Source of the DNA: an uncultured Azospirillum sp.
Lineage (GTDB): Bacteria; Pseudomonadota; Alphaproteobacteria; RF32; CAG-239
Direction: 5' to 3'
Assembly: GCA_900542055.1 (NCBI GenBank)
Contig: UQMA01000001.1
Location: forward strand, 1 to 64,000
Length of the DNA: 64,000 nucleotides
This document shows, in pieces, positions 1 through 10,586 of this stretch (position 1 is the first letter of the stretch; the number at the start of each line of letters is the position of its first letter). Below the pieces are notes generated by a model. It worked only from the letters and a program-made list of their open reading frames with translations, was not told the DNA's origin and searched no databases. The position numbers were made by a program, and so were the translations under genes.

Positions 1-2
1 AA

Positions 3-2210
3 GGAGATAATAGGTTTAATAATAATCGCCAAAATGGAGATAATAGATTTAACAATAGAAATGGTCAAAGACCATTTAACAGAAATAACAATGGTAGACC
101 ATTAGACAATTATGGAATTGACAAAAATATTAAAGATATAATGTCTACAGAAATAATAGAAAAAGAAGATAAGAGAGACATTAGTACAAGAGCAATTGAC
201 AAAGAAAAAGCAAATCGTTATGAAGATAATAAAGCTAAAAAAGGAACTAAAGCAAAGAAAAATGATCGCTTTAGTGAAGAATTTAACGAAGGAAAACTAA
301 AAGATTTAAAACAAGTTGACAAATTATCTCATATGTTTAATGAACAAGATGGTGGAATGCTTGACTACTATGACTTAACAACAGCTAGAGGAAAGAAAAA
401 TAAACGTAAACCACAAAGAGATGAAGAAAGAACAAAACAAAAAATATTTGAATTAACAGAAATTACAATTCCTGAAATGATTACTGTAAAAGACTTAGCT
501 GCTGAAATGAAAAAAACTAGTGGAGAAGTTATTAAAAAACTATTCAATTTAGGAATTATGGCTACAATAAATAATACAGTAGATTTTGATACAGCATTTC
601 TAGTAGCACAGGAATTTGGAATAACAGCAAATAAAAAAGAAGAAGTAAAAGAAGAAGACATTTTATTTGATGATACAGAAGATTCAGCAGACGAACTAGA
701 ACCAAGACCACCAGTAGTTGTTGTAATGGGACACGTAGACCATGGTAAAACATCACTTCTAGATGCAATTCGTAGCACAAATGTTATTGAAGGAGAAGCA
801 GGAGGAATTACTCAACACATTGGTGCATATAAAGTAAATATAAATGGTAGAGAAATAACATTCTTAGATACGCCCGGTCATGAGGCATTTACAGCAATGC
901 GTGCTAGAGGTGCTCAAATTACTGACATTGCAATACTTATAGTTGCAGCTGACGATGGTGTTATGCCACAAACAGTTGAAGCTATCCGCCACGCTCAAGC
1001 AGCCGAAGTACCGATTGTTGTTGCCATTAATAAAATTGACCTGCCGGGAGCCGATCCCATGAAAGTTAAAACAGCTTTGCTGCAACACGGAATTGCTGTT
1101 GAAGAAATGGGCGGAGAATGCTTGTGCGCTGAAGTTTCGGCAAAAAAACGCATTAATATTAACAAATTGTTAGAAGCCATTTTATTACAGGCTGAAATTC
1201 TTGATTTGAAAGCCAACCCGAATTGCAAAGCTAACGGCACAGTTATTGAGGCTAAAATGGAAAAAGGCCGTGGTTCGGTTGCAACTCTGTTAGTTCAACA
1301 AGGAACATTGAATATCGGCGATATTATCATTGCCGGTAAAGAATGGGGACACGTCCGTGCCATGTTTAATGAACATGGCCAAAAAATTCATAGTGCCGGA
1401 CCGGCAACCCCTGTTGAAATTTTAGGCTTGCAAGGAACACCTGCCGCCGGCGACAACTTTAACGTTGTCGAAAGCGAAACTCAGGCTAAAGAAATTGTTA
1501 GCTACCGCATTCAAAAAGAACGCGATGCAAAATTGGTTAAAAGCGCAAAATCAGCTATGGAACAAATGCTTGATAAAATTAAATCAGGTGAAATCAAACA
1601 TTTACCTATTGTTATTAAAGCCGATGTACAAGGTTCAATTGAAGCTATTGAAGGCACCTTAAACAAATTGTCTAACAATGAAGTCAGCGTTCAAATTTTG
1701 CATTCTGCAGTCGGACCTATTTCGGAATCAGATGTAACTTTAGCAAAAGCTTCTCACGCCTTTATTATCGGATTTAATGTTCGTGCTATTCCTCAAGCTC
1801 GTGATATGGCTCGCCGCGACGGAATTGATATTCGTTATTATTCAATTATTTATGACGTTGCAGATGATGTTAAAAAAGGTTTGGAGGGAATGCTTTCACC
1901 TGAACTCAAAGAAAAGATTCTTGGTTATGCCGAAATCCGCAATGTATTCAATATCACAGGCGTTGGACGTGTTGCCGGCTGTATGGTTACCGAAGGTATG
2001 GTTAAACGCGGCGCCAAAGTTCGTCTGCTTCGCGATAACGTTGTTATTCATGATGGAAACCTTGGACAGCTTAAACGCTTCAAAGACGATGTTAAAGAAG
2101 TTAAAGACGGTTATGAATGCGGTATGAGTTTTGAAAACTACAATGACATTCAAGTCGGCGATTTTATCGAATGTTATGAAATCGAAGCTATTGCCGCTAA
2201 ATTGAATTAG
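3..2210 (+). CDS. infB: Translation initiation factor IF-2 (5' partial, mosaic)
   Basis: GTPase that brings initiator fMet-tRNA to the 30S subunit. The frame is open to the left edge, so the gene starts outside the window; the ATG at 141 is internal. Upstream codons give an Asn/Arg/Gly-rich tail, followed by the IF-2 N domain, the GTPase (P-loop GHVDHGKT near 728, DTPGHE near 868, NKID near 1028), and the beta-barrel and C domains to the stop. It heads an infB-rbfA-truB-rpsO-pnp order. Odd: up to about 870 Arg is mostly AGA and the protein resembles clostridial IF-2; after about 985 Arg is only CGC/CGT and the protein resembles alphaproteobacterial IF-2. Identity is certain; the 5' part may not belong to this genome. 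Confidence 0.95.
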   Translation, partial: GDNRFNNNRQNGDNRFNNRNGQRPFNRNNNGRPLDNYGIDKNIKDIMSTEIIEKEDKRDISTRAIDKEKANRYEDNKAKKGTKAKKNDRFSEEFNEGKLKDLKQVDKLSHMFNEQDGGMLDYYDLTTARGKKNKRKPQRDEERTKQKIFELTEITIPEMITVKDLAAEMKKTSGEVIKKLFNLGIMATINNTVDFDTAFLVAQEFGITANKKEEVKEEDILFDDTEDSADELEPRPPVVVVMGHVDHGKTSLLDAIRSTNVIEGEAGGITQHIGAYKVNINGREITFLDTPGHEAFTAMRARGAQITDIAILIVAADDGVMPQTVEAIRHAQAAEVPIVVAINKIDLPGADPMKVKTALLQHGIAVEEMGGECLCAEVSAKKRININKLLEAILLQAEILDLKANPNCKANGTVIEAKMEKGRGSVATLLVQQGTLNIGDIIIAGKEWGHVRAMFNEHGQKIHSAGPATPVEILGLQGTPAAGDNFNVVESETQAKEIVSYRIQKERDAKLVKSAKSAMEQMLDKIKSGEIKHLPIVIKADVQGSIEAIEGTLNKLSNNEVSVQILHSAVGPISESDVTLAKASHAFIIGFNVRAIPQARDMARRDGIDIRYYSIIYDVADDVKKGLEGMLSPELKEKILGYAEIRNVFNITGVGRVAGCMVTEGMVKRGAKVRLLRDNVVIHDGNLGQLKRFKDDVKEVKDGYECGMSFENYNDIQVGDFIECYEIEAIAAKLN

Positions 2211-2226
2211 AATTAAGGACAAATAA

Positions 2227-2616
2227 ATGGCCATTAAAGAATTATCACAACGTCAATTACGCGTTGGACAGGAAATTAAGCGGATTATCGCCGAAGAAAT
2301 AAACCAAGGACATGTCCGCAATCTTGAAGGTATAACTACGCTTGTTACCATTATGGAAGCCACGGTATCTCCTGACTTGAAATATGCTGATGTTTTCTTT
2401 GTTACTTCAGACGACAGCATGGGAAATAAAGTGCGTGAACTGCTGCAATTAGCAGCAAATCATTTCCGCAAAGTCGTTGCTTCGAAAACAATGCTGCGCT
2501 ATGTTCCCGAAATCCGTTTTTTTGTCGACACAACTATGGCTGAAGCCGACAAAATAGAACGTATTTTACATAGTCCGGAAGTTCTAAAAGATATAAACAA
2601 ACACGATGAAGCATAA
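2227..2616 (+). CDS. rbfA: 30S ribosome-binding factor A
   Basis: Small KH-like factor (129 aa) for maturation of the 16S rRNA 5' end in the 30S subunit. The family hallmark Q-R-Q-x-R-V-G-x-x-I near the N terminus and the central P-D-L-K-Y-A-D-V-F strand are visible. An AAGGA box lies about 7 nt before the ATG. It follows infB by 16 nt and overlaps truB by 11 nt, so it sits in the same transcript and is probably coupled to truB. Length is normal for the family. Confidence 0.95.
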   Translation: MAIKELSQRQLRVGQEIKRIIAEEINQGHVRNLEGITTLVTIMEATVSPDLKYADVFFVTSDDSMGNKVRELLQLAANHFRKVVASKTMLRYVPEIRFFVDTTMAEADKIERILHSPEVLKDINKHDEA

Positions 2617-3556
2617 AAAAGGCAACGACATAAACGGTTGGTTGATAATTGACAAACCCGAAGGCATGGGGTCAACGGAAGTTGTCAATTTCACCCGCCG
2701 TTTTTTTAATGCACGCAAAAACGGACATACCGGCACATTGGATCCTTTTGCGACCGGTGTTCTGCCGATAGCTTTCGGTGAAGCAACAAAACTTATCGAT
2801 TTTTTACAAGACGAAAAAAAAGAATATGAATTCACCATAGATTTCGGCGCTGAAACCGACACTTGCGATTGTACAGGAACAATCACGGCAGAAAACGAAA
2901 AAGTACCATCGGCAGAAGATATAAAAAGCATACTTCCAAAATTTAGCGGTTTAATCAAACAAACACCGCCGACATTCTCTGCCGTTAAAATAAACGGTCA
3001 AAGAGCTTACAATTTAGCCCGCCGAGGAGAAAAAATAGAAATGCCCGAACGAGAAGTGGAAATTTTTGCGTTGGAATTGCTGAAAACATATGAGAATCAC
3101 GCTGATTTTAAGGTTTTATGTTCAAAAGGAACTTACGTCCGCAGCCTTGGAAGAGATATAGCACACGCCCTAAACGCTTGCGGGCACCTTAGCAGCCTAA
3201 GACGGACACGCAGCGGACTTTTTACGCTTAACAATACGATTTCACTGGATAAATTAAAAAATATAGTATATGGTGAGCAAGCAATAAAATTATTGCTTCC
3301 GTTAGAAACCTCTCTGCGCGACATCGCGGTTATGGCCGTTTCGGAAGCTGAAGCCGAAAAACTCAGACAAGGACAGTCTTTAAGCCCTAAAGATAGAGAT
3401 GAAAGTCTGATGTCGCAGGATATTGCGGCAGCTGTCTGCAACGGAGTTTTACAGGCAATAGTCAGAATTGACGAAAGAAAGATTTCGCCGATTCGAGTTT
3501 TTAATTTAACTTATAACGATAAGGAAGATATAGATGTCGATTACAAAAGAAGCTAA
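2606..3556 (+). CDS. truB: tRNA pseudouridine-55 synthase
   Basis: Isomerises U55 in the T loop of tRNAs. The catalytic motif H-T-G-T-L-D-P (nucleophilic Asp) appears near residue 45, followed by A-T-G-V-L-P and the Y-x-F-x-I-x-F-G motif. At 316 aa it has the usual catalytic domain plus a C-terminal PUA-like part. The start lies inside rbfA and the end overlaps rpsO by 23 nt, so these genes are tightly coupled. Confidence 0.95.
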   Translation: MKHKKGNDINGWLIIDKPEGMGSTEVVNFTRRFFNARKNGHTGTLDPFATGVLPIAFGEATKLIDFLQDEKKEYEFTIDFGAETDTCDCTGTITAENEKVPSAEDIKSILPKFSGLIKQTPPTFSAVKINGQRAYNLARRGEKIEMPEREVEIFALELLKTYENHADFKVLCSKGTYVRSLGRDIAHALNACGHLSSLRRTRSGLFTLNNTISLDKLKNIVYGEQAIKLLLPLETSLRDIAVMAVSEAEAEKLRQGQSLSPKDRDESLMSQDIAAAVCNGVLQAIVRIDERKISPIRVFNLTYNDKEDIDVDYKRS

Positions 3557-3803
3557 AAACGAATTGATTAAATCTTATGGATTAAGCGAAGGCGATACAG
3601 GTTCTCCTGAAGTTCAAATTGCTATTTGGACAACCCGCATTAACAACCTGATTGAGCACTTCAATACCCACCGTAAAGATTTACACTCCCGTTTGGGTTT
3701 GATGAAAATGGTATCTAAACGTCGTCACCTTTTGGACTACCTGAAAGGAAAAGATGAAAAAAGATATCAGGAAATCATTCAAAAACTTAATATTCGTCGA
3801 TAA
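3534..3803 (+). CDS. rpsO: 30S ribosomal protein S15
   Basis: S15 (89 aa) binds 16S rRNA in the central domain. The signatures G-D-T-G-S-P-E-V-Q, the T-x-H-x-x-K-D-x-H-S-R stretch and the C-terminal K-R-R-H-L-L-D-Y-L are intact. The start, within the truB end, is preceded by AAGGA. The rpsO-pnp neighbourhood is conserved across many proteobacteria. Confidence 0.97.
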   Translation: MSITKEAKNELIKSYGLSEGDTGSPEVQIAIWTTRINNLIEHFNTHRKDLHSRLGLMKMVSKRRHLLDYLKGKDEKRYQEIIQKLNIRR

Positions 3804-3812
3804 GTTTTTACA

Positions 3813-3845
3813 CATTGCGGGGCAAAACTGTCCCGCAATGCTTTT
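3813..3845 (+). terminator. Stem-loop between rpsO and pnp
   Basis: A perfect 9-bp inverted repeat (CATTGCGGG / CCCGCAATG, loop about 10 nt) followed by CTTTT. It sits where enterobacteria carry the rpsO terminator and the RNase III site used in pnp autoregulation. The T-run is short, so partial termination or an RNA-processing hairpin are both plausible. Confidence 0.6.
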
Positions 3846-3913
3846 ATGAAATCCTTGCTCACATAGAGCCAAGGTGCTGTTTAAAAAGATGGAAAAGAGA
3901 AAGGTAATTTAAT

Positions 3914-6034
3914 ATGAATAACTTAAAAGTATCCACCCGTGAATTAGATTGGGGCGGACGCAAATTGGTTCTCGAAACCGGAAAAGTAGCTAAACAGGCT
4001 ACCGGTGCGGTTGTCGCAACCTATGGAGAAACAAAAGTTTTAGCAACTGTTTGCGCTGCAAAAGAAGTTAAAGCTGATCAGGATTTCTTCCCACTAACTG
4101 TAAACTATCAGGAAAAATACTATGCAACCGGCAAAATTCCGGGTGGTTTTATGAAAAGAGAAAGCAAACCTTCAGAACACGAAGTTTTGATTTCACGCTT
4201 GATTGACCGTCCAATTCGTCCGTTGTTTCCGGATGCTTTTAAGAATGAAGTTCAAATTATCTGCACTGTTTTGGCTCATGACCAGAAAAACAATTCAGAC
4301 ATTGTCGCCATGGTTGCTGCTTCTGCTGCTTTGGCTGTTTCTGGTATTCCGTTTATGGGGCCAATCGGAGCAGCAAAAGTCGGCTATAAAGACGGTCGTT
4401 TCATTCTGAACCCGACTATTGAAGAACAAAAAGATTCCGAACTTGAATTAACCGTAGCCGGCACCAAAGAAGGTGTGCTTATGGTTGAATCCGAAGCAAA
4501 CGAACTGTCAGAAGAAACCATGCTCAATGCCGTTATGTTTGGCTTTGACAGTTTCCAACCTGTTATCAATATGATTGAAGAATTAGCCAAAGACGCCGGC
4601 AAAGAAGCATGGGCCGTTCCTGCTTTTCCGAAAGAATTTGATGAACTTTACGAACGTATTGCTAAAAATTTCAGAGCAAAATACGAACAGGCATTTTGTG
4701 AAACAGACAAACTCACCCGCGGAACTTTGGTTGGACAAATTGATGAAGAAGTAAAAGCTTCTCTTGATCCTGAAAACGAATTTGATAACCAATATCTGTT
4801 GGATGCGCTCGAAAAATTGAAACATGTCGTTGTTCGTGAAAAAGTATTGAATACCGGACATCGTATTGACGGACGCGATACAAAAACCGTTCGTCCGATT
4901 TGGTGTGAAGTAGACACTTTGCCGACCGCTCATGGTTCTGCTATTTTCACTCGCGGTGAAACTCAAGCTTTGGTTGTCACAACTCTCGGAACCGGCGAAG
5001 ATGCTCAAATTGTTGACGGTTTAATGAGCGAATACAAACAAGATTTTATGTTAAACTATAATTTCCCTCCGTTTTCTGTCGGTGAATGCGGACGTATAGG
5101 TTCTCCTGGGCGCCGCGAAATCGGACACGGAAAATTGGCATGGCGCGCTATTCATCCGATGCTGCCAAAAGATAAAGATGCTTTTCCGTACACTATCCGC
5201 GTTGTTTCCGAAATTTTGGAATCTAACGGTTCATCTTCTATGGCAACCGTCTGCGGAACAACTTTGTCGTTGATGTCTGCCGGTGTTCCGATGACAAAAC
5301 CTGTTGCAGGCATTGCGATGGGACTTATTAAAGAAGACGATGGACGCGTAGCTATTTTAACCGATATTTTAGGCGATGAAGACCATTTAGGCGACATGGA
5401 CTTCAAGGTTGCCGGCACAAAAGACGGTGTTACTGCTTTACAGATGGATATTAAAATCACTTCTATCACCAAAGAAATTATGAAAAATGCTTTGGCTCAA
5501 GCTCATGAAGGCCGTATACACATTTTAGGCGAAATGGCAAAAACCATTGCAGAACCGCGCAAAGAAATTTCACCGTTGGCTCCGCGTATTATTGCCATCA
5601 AAATTCCGGTTGATAAAATTCGTGAAGTTATCGGCTCAGGCGGTAAAGTTATTCGTGAAATTACCGAAAAAACCAACTCTAAAATTGATATCAGCGAAGA
5701 TGGCGTTATCCATATTGCTACCGTTAACAGCGCTGATGGTCAAGCCGCTTTGGATTGGATTATGGGTATTGTCGCCGAACCTGAAGAAGGACATATTTAT
5801 CACGGTGTTATTACTAAAATTATGGACTTCGGCGCATTTGTCCGCTTTATCGGCAATACTGAAGGTCTGGTCCATATTTCAGAAGTTAAAAACGAACGTA
5901 TTGCTTCGGTTTCAGACTTTTACAAAGAAGGCGACAGCATTTGGGTTAAATGCCTCGGCACAGACAACCGCGGCAAAATTAAACTCTCTGCCAAACGCGT
6001 CAATCAGGAAACCGGTGAAGATTTGGAAAAATAA
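3914..6034 (+). CDS. pnp: Polyribonucleotide nucleotidyltransferase (PNPase)
   Basis: 3'-5' phosphorolytic exoribonuclease of mRNA decay. Order of parts: first RNase PH-like core, helical domain, second RNase PH core (with [13 protein letters not shown] and the [18 protein letters not shown] catalytic region near residues 490-510), KH domain (I-G-S-G-G-K-x-I-R), and a C-terminal S1 domain (G-x-I-x-x-I-x-x-F-G-A-F-V). 706 aa is full length. An AAAGG box lies just before the ATG. It is last in its operon and followed by a strong terminator. Confidence 0.97.
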   Translation: MNNLKVSTRELDWGGRKLVLETGKVAKQATGAVVATYGETKVLATVCAAKEVKADQDFFPLTVNYQEKYYATGKIPGGFMKRESKPSEHEVLISRLIDRPIRPLFPDAFKNEVQIICTVLAHDQKNNSDIVAMVAASAALAVSGIPFMGPIGAAKVGYKDGRFILNPTIEEQKDSELELTVAGTKEGVLMVESEANELSEETMLNAVMFGFDSFQPVINMIEELAKDAGKEAWAVPAFPKEFDELYERIAKNFRAKYEQAFCETDKLTRGTLVGQIDEEVKASLDPENEFDNQYLLDALEKLKHVVVREKVLNTGHRIDGRDTKTVRPIWCEVDTLPTAHGSAIFTRGETQALVVTTLGTGEDAQIVDGLMSEYKQDFMLNYNFPPFSVGECGRIGSPGRREIGHGKLAWRAIHPMLPKDKDAFPYTIRVVSEILESNGSSSMATVCGTTLSLMSAGVPMTKPVAGIAMGLIKEDDGRVAILTDILGDEDHLGDMDFKVAGTKDGVTALQMDIKITSITKEIMKNALAQAHEGRIHILGEMAKTIAEPRKEISPLAPRIIAIKIPVDKIREVIGSGGKVIREITEKTNSKIDISEDGVIHIATVNSADGQAALDWIMGIVAEPEEGHIYHGVITKIMDFGAFVRFIGNTEGLVHISEVKNERIASVSDFYKEGDSIWVKCLGTDNRGKIKLSAKRVNQETGEDLEK

Positions 6035-6054
6035 AAAAATATTTTTTCAGTTAC

Positions 6055-6090
6055 AAAAAAAAGAGGGGAAAACAAATCCCCTCTTTTTTT
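6055..6090. terminator. Bidirectional terminator, pnp / 106-aa membrane protein
   Basis: AAGAGGGG / CCCCTCTT stem with A-run on the left and T-run on the right, so it can serve the convergent gene as well. Confidence 0.9.
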
Positions 6091-6409
6091 AATACAAAAC
6101 AGTCAGCATAATTGCCCCAAACAGCAAAATTACGATAACCGCAAGAACGACTTTTTTACAAAAAGTCATTCTTTTTAATTCCTCAAGCAATAAAGCTCCG
6201 CGATAAATACCGGCATTGTCATAAACAAATACTTCATCGCCTTCTTTCAATAAATCTCCGCCGCATAAAAGAGTGGAAACCTCACGGGAAGTTTGGTCAT
6301 CAAACAGTATCTTATACTTGTAAACTGTTTCCAACATTGTTCCCTCACCGCATTCAATCGTTATATGAGATTGAATCATTTCAATTTTAATAATTTTCTT
6401 TTTCATCAT
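6089..6409 (-). CDS. Small single-pass membrane protein, unknown
   Basis: 106 aa, not recognised. Residues 1-80 look like a small beta-rich soluble domain with a G-D-E-V-x-V-Y-D motif. The last ~22 residues are a hydrophobic segment, so it is probably tail-anchored. The stop falls in the shared terminator with pnp. No good Shine-Dalgarno is seen; either of the two leading Met codons could be used. Base composition matches its neighbours. Confidence 0.6.
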   Translation of the reverse strand: MMKKKIIKIEMIQSHITIECGEGTMLETVYKYKILFDDQTSREVSTLLCGGDLLKEGDEVFVYDNAGIYRGALLLEELKRMTFCKKVVLAVIVILLFGAIMLTVLY

Positions 6410-6435
6410 AATAATACATTGATTTCTGATGAGAA

Positions 6436-6798
6436 TTAATGCGTAGAAGATTTATTGTCAAGCTTTAAGCATTTTTTCTTATCAAAACTCACCAAAACGA
6501 TTCCCAACACCACCGATATTCCTCCGTAAACCTGCGGCAGCGAAACCTCTTCGCCAACAAAAAAATAAGCCTCTATTCCACTGAATAAAGGCAATGTATA
6601 ATAAACGATACCTGTTTGAACACTGCCTATTTTAGCAATAGCACTATTCCAAGCAAGATACGCAACAACCGAAGCAACTAACCAGCGCCCCAAAGCTATT
6701 TCAAACGGCGTCAAACTCTGAGTAAAAGTTACGGCAATAATATAATTAAAGCTCCATAAAAAACGGCAATAAATGCAAATAAATATCCCATTTGTCAA
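6436..6798 (-). pseudogene. EamA/DMT-family transporter remnant (internal deletion)
   Basis: 120 aa, against about 290-300 for a ten-helix EamA drug/metabolite transporter. The first ~45 residues match the EamA start (W-S-F-N-Y, then P-F-E-I-A-L-G-R-W-L-V-A-S of helices 1-2). They run in frame directly into the EamA end (A-Y-L-A-W-N-S-A-I-A-K-I-G, the G-E-E/P turn and the final G-x-x-L-V-L-G-I-V-L helix). About 170 central residues are missing. Four hydrophobic helices remain, so a small functional protein like the SMR family cannot be excluded, but a deleted pseudogene fits better. Confidence 0.65.
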
Positions 6799-6942
6799 TT
6801 CTCCCCGCCTTTATATAGTCACATTAATTTTACAAACACCCCCCTTGTTAACAAATAAAACGAAAGTCTCTTGCAATAATTTTTCTAAAGTTGTACGCTG
6901 ATTCTATTAAGTTGTTAACCCCACTTATATAAGGAAAAAAAC

Positions 6943-9360
6943 ATGAAATTTTTAAGAAAAATCAGCTCTATTGCCTCAGCAATAGTGCTGCTTTTGTGTA
7001 GCTGTGTATCAGCCGCAACCGCCTCAGAAATCGATTTGAACATTCCTTCACTGGATGTCGGATACGATTTTGGCGGTTGGTCGGTAACAGGCTCGCAAAT
7101 TTTACTTTACGGATTGGCCATTTGCGCCCTCGGTATGATTTTTGGATTATTCGAATTTTTCAAAATAAAAAAAATGCCGGTGCATAAATCTATGGCAGAC
7201 ATGGCCGGATTGATATACGAAACCTGCAAAACATATATGAAACAGCAAGCTTTGCTGCTGGTTTTGCTCGAGGCTTTTATTGCCGTATGTATCTTTTATT
7301 ATTTCTTCGGACTGAACGGAACTCCGCTGCCTATGGTTCTAAATATTCTGCTTTGGTCTGTTTTGGGTATTCTCGGCTCATTTACCGTTGCTTGGTTTGG
7401 TATGCGTATTAACACTTATGCTAATGCCCGTACAGCCTTTGCTTCATTAAAAGGAAAAGCTTTTCCGGTTATGAGTTTGCCTTTACAATCAGGTATGTCC
7501 ATCGGTGTATTGCTAATCTGCGTTGAACTGTTAATGATGATTATCATTCTACTGTTTATTCCGAGAGAAAATGCCGGTGCCTGTTTCATTGGTTTTGCTA
7601 TCGGTGAATCTTTGGGAGCTTCAGCTTTGCGAATTTGCGGCGGTATTTTCACAAAGATTGCTGATATCGGCGCTGACCTAATGAAAATTATTTTTAAAAT
7701 TGATGAAGATGACGCCCGCAACCCCGGAGTTATTGCCGATTGCACCGGTGATAATGCCGGCGATTCAGTCGGTCCTACCGCCGATGGATTTGAAACATAC
7801 GGCGTAACCGGCGTTGCCCTTATCAGCTTTATTGTTTTGGCTGCAGGTATGGCTTATGCTCCAGACGGCAGCTTGTCATTAATGGCTGACGGCATTGATA
7901 TTCAAGCTCGTTTGATTGTTTGGATTTTCTCTATGCGTTTGATGATGGTTTTAACATCCATCGTATCTTATTTAATCAATGGACGTATTGCTAAAATTCT
8001 TTACGGTGATAAACAGGATTTCGACTTTGAAGCTCCCTTAACCTCATTGGTTTGGATAACTTCATTGCTCTCCATTGCCGTTACCTTTGCCGTTTCATAT
8101 GTAATGATCGGAAATATGGGGGACAGCCTATGGTGGAAGCTTTCGGTTATCATCAGTTGCGGAACTTTTGCATCTGCCATCATTCCAGAATTTACTAAAA
8201 TTTTCACTTCCTCAAAATCCATTCACGTTCAGGAAATTGTTAACGCCAGCCGTCAAGCCGGTGCATCGCTGAACATTATTTCGGGTATGGTTGCCGGAAA
8301 TTTTTCTGCCTTTTGGAAAGGTCTGGTTATGATTGCGTTGATGGCTGTTGCTTATTTCACATCATCAAACGGTTTAGATGAATATATGGTTTATCCGAAT
8401 GTTTTTGCTTTTGGTCTGGTTGCTTTTGGTATGCTCGGCATGGGACCTGTTACCATTGCCGTTGACAGTTACGGTCCTGTAACAGACAATGCACAATCTG
8501 TTTTCGAACTTTCGCAAATAGAACAACGCAAAGGGATTAAAAACGAAATCAAAAAAGATTATGGTTTTGAACCTGATTTCACAGTCGGCAAAGAATTGCT
8601 TGAACGCAACGATTCTGCCGGAAACACTTTCAAAGCTACCGCCAAACCGGTATTAATCGGCACTGCAGTAATCGGCGCCACCACAATGATTTTTTCAATC
8701 ATTTTACTCTTAAATCTCAAACTTGATTTAATGAACCCAATGGTATTGTTCGGTTTGCTGCTGGGCGGCGCCGTTATTTATTGGTTCTCGGGAGCATCTA
8801 TGCAAGCTGTTTCCACCGGCGCTTATCGTGCAGTCGATTACATCAAACAACATATCAAGCTAAATACGCAACAAGCCGCTTCGATTGAAGATTCTAAAAA
8901 AGTTGTCAGAATTTGCACAATCTATGCTCAAAAAGGTATGTTCAATATCTTTATGGTCATTTTCTGCCTGACAATCGCTTTTGCTTGCTTTGATCCTGAT
9001 TTGTTTGCCAGCTACTTGATTTCAATTGCCGTATTCGGTTTGTTCCAAGCTTTGTATATGGCCAACGCCGGCGGTGCTTGGGATAATGCCAAAAAGGTTG
9101 TTGAAGTTGATTTGAAAGAAAAAGGCACAGCTTTGCATGATGCCGTAGTTGTCGGCGATACAGTCGGTGACCCTTATAAAGACACTTCTTCCGTTGCCTT
9201 AAACCCAATCATTAAATTTACGACTTTGTTCGGATTATTGGCTGTTGAAATGGCTGTTTCCGCACCTCGTTGTATTGCTTTGGGTGCCGGCATCAGTTTG
9301 TTGTTAATCGCCCTCATTTTTGTATGGCGTTCATTCTACAAAATGAGAATTAACAGCTAG
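6943..9360 (+). CDS. hppA: Membrane-bound ion-translocating pyrophosphatase
   Basis: Hydrolyses PPi and pumps H+ (or Na+) across the membrane. About 16 hydrophobic segments; the acidic catalytic motif near residues 252-285 (D-E-D-D-A-R-N-P, then G-D-N-A-G-D) and the closing G-D-T-V-G-D-P-Y-K-D-T-S near residue 740 are present. The diagnostic site reads G-N-T-F-K-A, with Lys as in K+-independent enzymes. Odd: 805 aa is longer than usual, there is a signal-like N terminus, and the usual G-D-C-A-G-M-A-A-D-L-F-E-T-Y is G-D-S-V-G-P-T-A-D-G-F-E-T-Y, a divergent subgroup. A GGAAA box precedes the ATG. It stands alone between two terminators. Pumped ion not determined. Confidence 0.9.
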   Translation: MKFLRKISSIASAIVLLLCSCVSAATASEIDLNIPSLDVGYDFGGWSVTGSQILLYGLAICALGMIFGLFEFFKIKKMPVHKSMADMAGLIYETCKTYMKQQALLLVLLEAFIAVCIFYYFFGLNGTPLPMVLNILLWSVLGILGSFTVAWFGMRINTYANARTAFASLKGKAFPVMSLPLQSGMSIGVLLICVELLMMIIILLFIPRENAGACFIGFAIGESLGASALRICGGIFTKIADIGADLMKIIFKIDEDDARNPGVIADCTGDNAGDSVGPTADGFETYGVTGVALISFIVLAAGMAYAPDGSLSLMADGIDIQARLIVWIFSMRLMMVLTSIVSYLINGRIAKILYGDKQDFDFEAPLTSLVWITSLLSIAVTFAVSYVMIGNMGDSLWWKLSVIISCGTFASAIIPEFTKIFTSSKSIHVQEIVNASRQAGASLNIISGMVAGNFSAFWKGLVMIALMAVAYFTSSNGLDEYMVYPNVFAFGLVAFGMLGMGPVTIAVDSYGPVTDNAQSVFELSQIEQRKGIKNEIKKDYGFEPDFTVGKELLERNDSAGNTFKATAKPVLIGTAVIGATTMIFSIILLLNLKLDLMNPMVLFGLLLGGAVIYWFSGASMQAVSTGAYRAVDYIKQHIKLNTQQAASIEDSKKVVRICTIYAQKGMFNIFMVIFCLTIAFACFDPDLFASYLISIAVFGLFQALYMANAGGAWDNAKKVVEVDLKEKGTALHDAVVVGDTVGDPYKDTSSVALNPIIKFTTLFGLLAVEMAVSAPRCIALGAGISLLLIALIFVWRSFYKMRINS

Positions 9361-9384
9361 AAACCGTTTTTATAGACCTGTAAT

Positions 9385-9424
9385 GAAAATCCTCGAAATT
9401 GGTAACAATTTTGAGGATTTTCTT
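9385..9424 (+). terminator. Terminator after hppA
   Basis: 16-base arms (GAAAATCCTCGAAATT / AATTTTGAGGATTTTC) with one mismatch and a 6-nt loop. The T-run is weak. Confidence 0.65.
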
Positions 9425-9458
9425 GCATATTGAATTTTAATCTTATAGTATCGGCGTA

Positions 9459-10586
9459 ATGAAGAAACTGAATATATATATCGCCGGACAAATATTTGTC
9501 GGCTTTTTACTTGTCACATTTTCCCTGATGTCGATTTTGTGGCTTACTCAGTCTTTGCGTTTTATCGAAATGATTACCAATAAAGGATTGCCTTTAAGTT
9601 TATTCATTAAAATGACATCTTGCTTAATGCCCAGATTATTTGCTATTTTATCCCCTATATCACTATTTGTCGCAGTTTTGTTTGTTTATAACCGCATGCT
9701 GTCCGATCGGGAATTAGTAGTTATAAAATCAGCGGGTATCAGCCCGTGGCAAAGTGCAAAACCTGCTTTGTTTATGGGAATTATAATTTCATTGTTCGCT
9801 GTTTATGTAAATAATTTCGGTATTCCCTATGCGGAGAAAAAATTTCAGGATTTAGAATGGCAGGTAAAAAATGATGTATCCCATCTTATGTTCCGAGAAG
9901 GAGAATTTACAACATTAGACAACAACCTGACCGTTTTCATCACTGCTCACAATAAAGACGGATCCGTTGAAGGAGTTATGATTAATGACGAACGCAATCC
10001 GAAAACAAAAGTCACGGTTGCCGCCGAAAACGGCATAATTATTTATACGGACCAAGGCCCGCGGATTGTTTTGATAAACGGCGTACGCCAAGAAATAAAT
10101 AACCAAACGCTTCAGTTTTCATCTCTTTCTTTTGATCGTTATTCCGTTGATTTCGGCGCTTCGCAAAGCAAAAAACGAAAAGGAGCTTCCGCAAGATCAA
10201 AATCTTTGAAAGAACTTTTAACTGCGGCGCAAAATCCGAATTTGTCACAAGCCGAAGCCCGCCGTTATATTGTCGAAGGACACCGCCGGTTGGCTAATCC
10301 TTTTTACAACTTGATTTTGGCTCTGATAGGATGTGTGGGACTTTTGGTAGGAAATTTCAACCGCCGCGGACAAGGAAAAATTATCTCGCTTTCAATTATG
10401 ACAATGGTGCTTATTGAAGCTGATGACTTGGTTTTGGGAAATTTGGCTGCTAAAAACTTATACTTTTTACCGCTTTACTATGCCAATTTCATTATTCCGC
10501 TCATCATAGGAATTTATTTATTGTTTTTTTATAATCCGGCTTGGTTTGCCAGACTGCGCTCAAAAACCAAAGGAACAGATTTTTAA
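9459..10586 (+). CDS. lptF: LPS export ABC permease LptF
   Basis: Inner-membrane permease of the LptB2FG transporter that extracts LPS towards the LptA bridge. Three N-terminal helices (including W-L-T-Q-S-L-R-F-I-E-M-I), the S-D-R-E-L-V-V-I-K-S-A-G-I-S coupling segment near residue 85, a periplasmic beta-jellyroll (about 130-240) and three C-terminal helices. The W-L-T-Q-S-L-R signature fits LptF rather than LptG. 375 aa is normal. It overlaps lptD by one base (TAATG). The usual partner lptG is not between lptF and lptD. Confidence 0.9.
   Translation: MKKLNIYIAGQIFVGFLLVTFSLMSILWLTQSLRFIEMITNKGLPLSLFIKMTSCLMPRLFAILSPISLFVAVLFVYNRMLSDRELVVIKSAGISPWQSAKPALFMGIIISLFAVYVNNFGIPYAEKKFQDLEWQVKNDVSHLMFREGEFTTLDNNLTVFITAHNKDGSVEGVMINDERNPKTKVTVAAENGIIIYTDQGPRIVLINGVRQEINNQTLQFSSLSFDRYSVDFGASQSKKRKGASARSKSLKELLTAAQNPNLSQAEARRYIVEGHRRLANPFYNLILALIGCVGLLVGNFNRRGQGKIISLSIMTMVLIEADDLVLGNLAAKNLYFLPLYYANFIIPLIIGIYLLFFYNPAWFARLRSKTKGTDF

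Noticed and set aside
5547..6092. 181-codon frame inside pnp
   Set aside because: Lies in another frame of a certain gene; composition is that of a shadow.
10541..10585. Upstream start for lptD
   Set aside because: Would bury the signal peptide and sit deep in lptF; the ATG at 10586 has the ribosome site.
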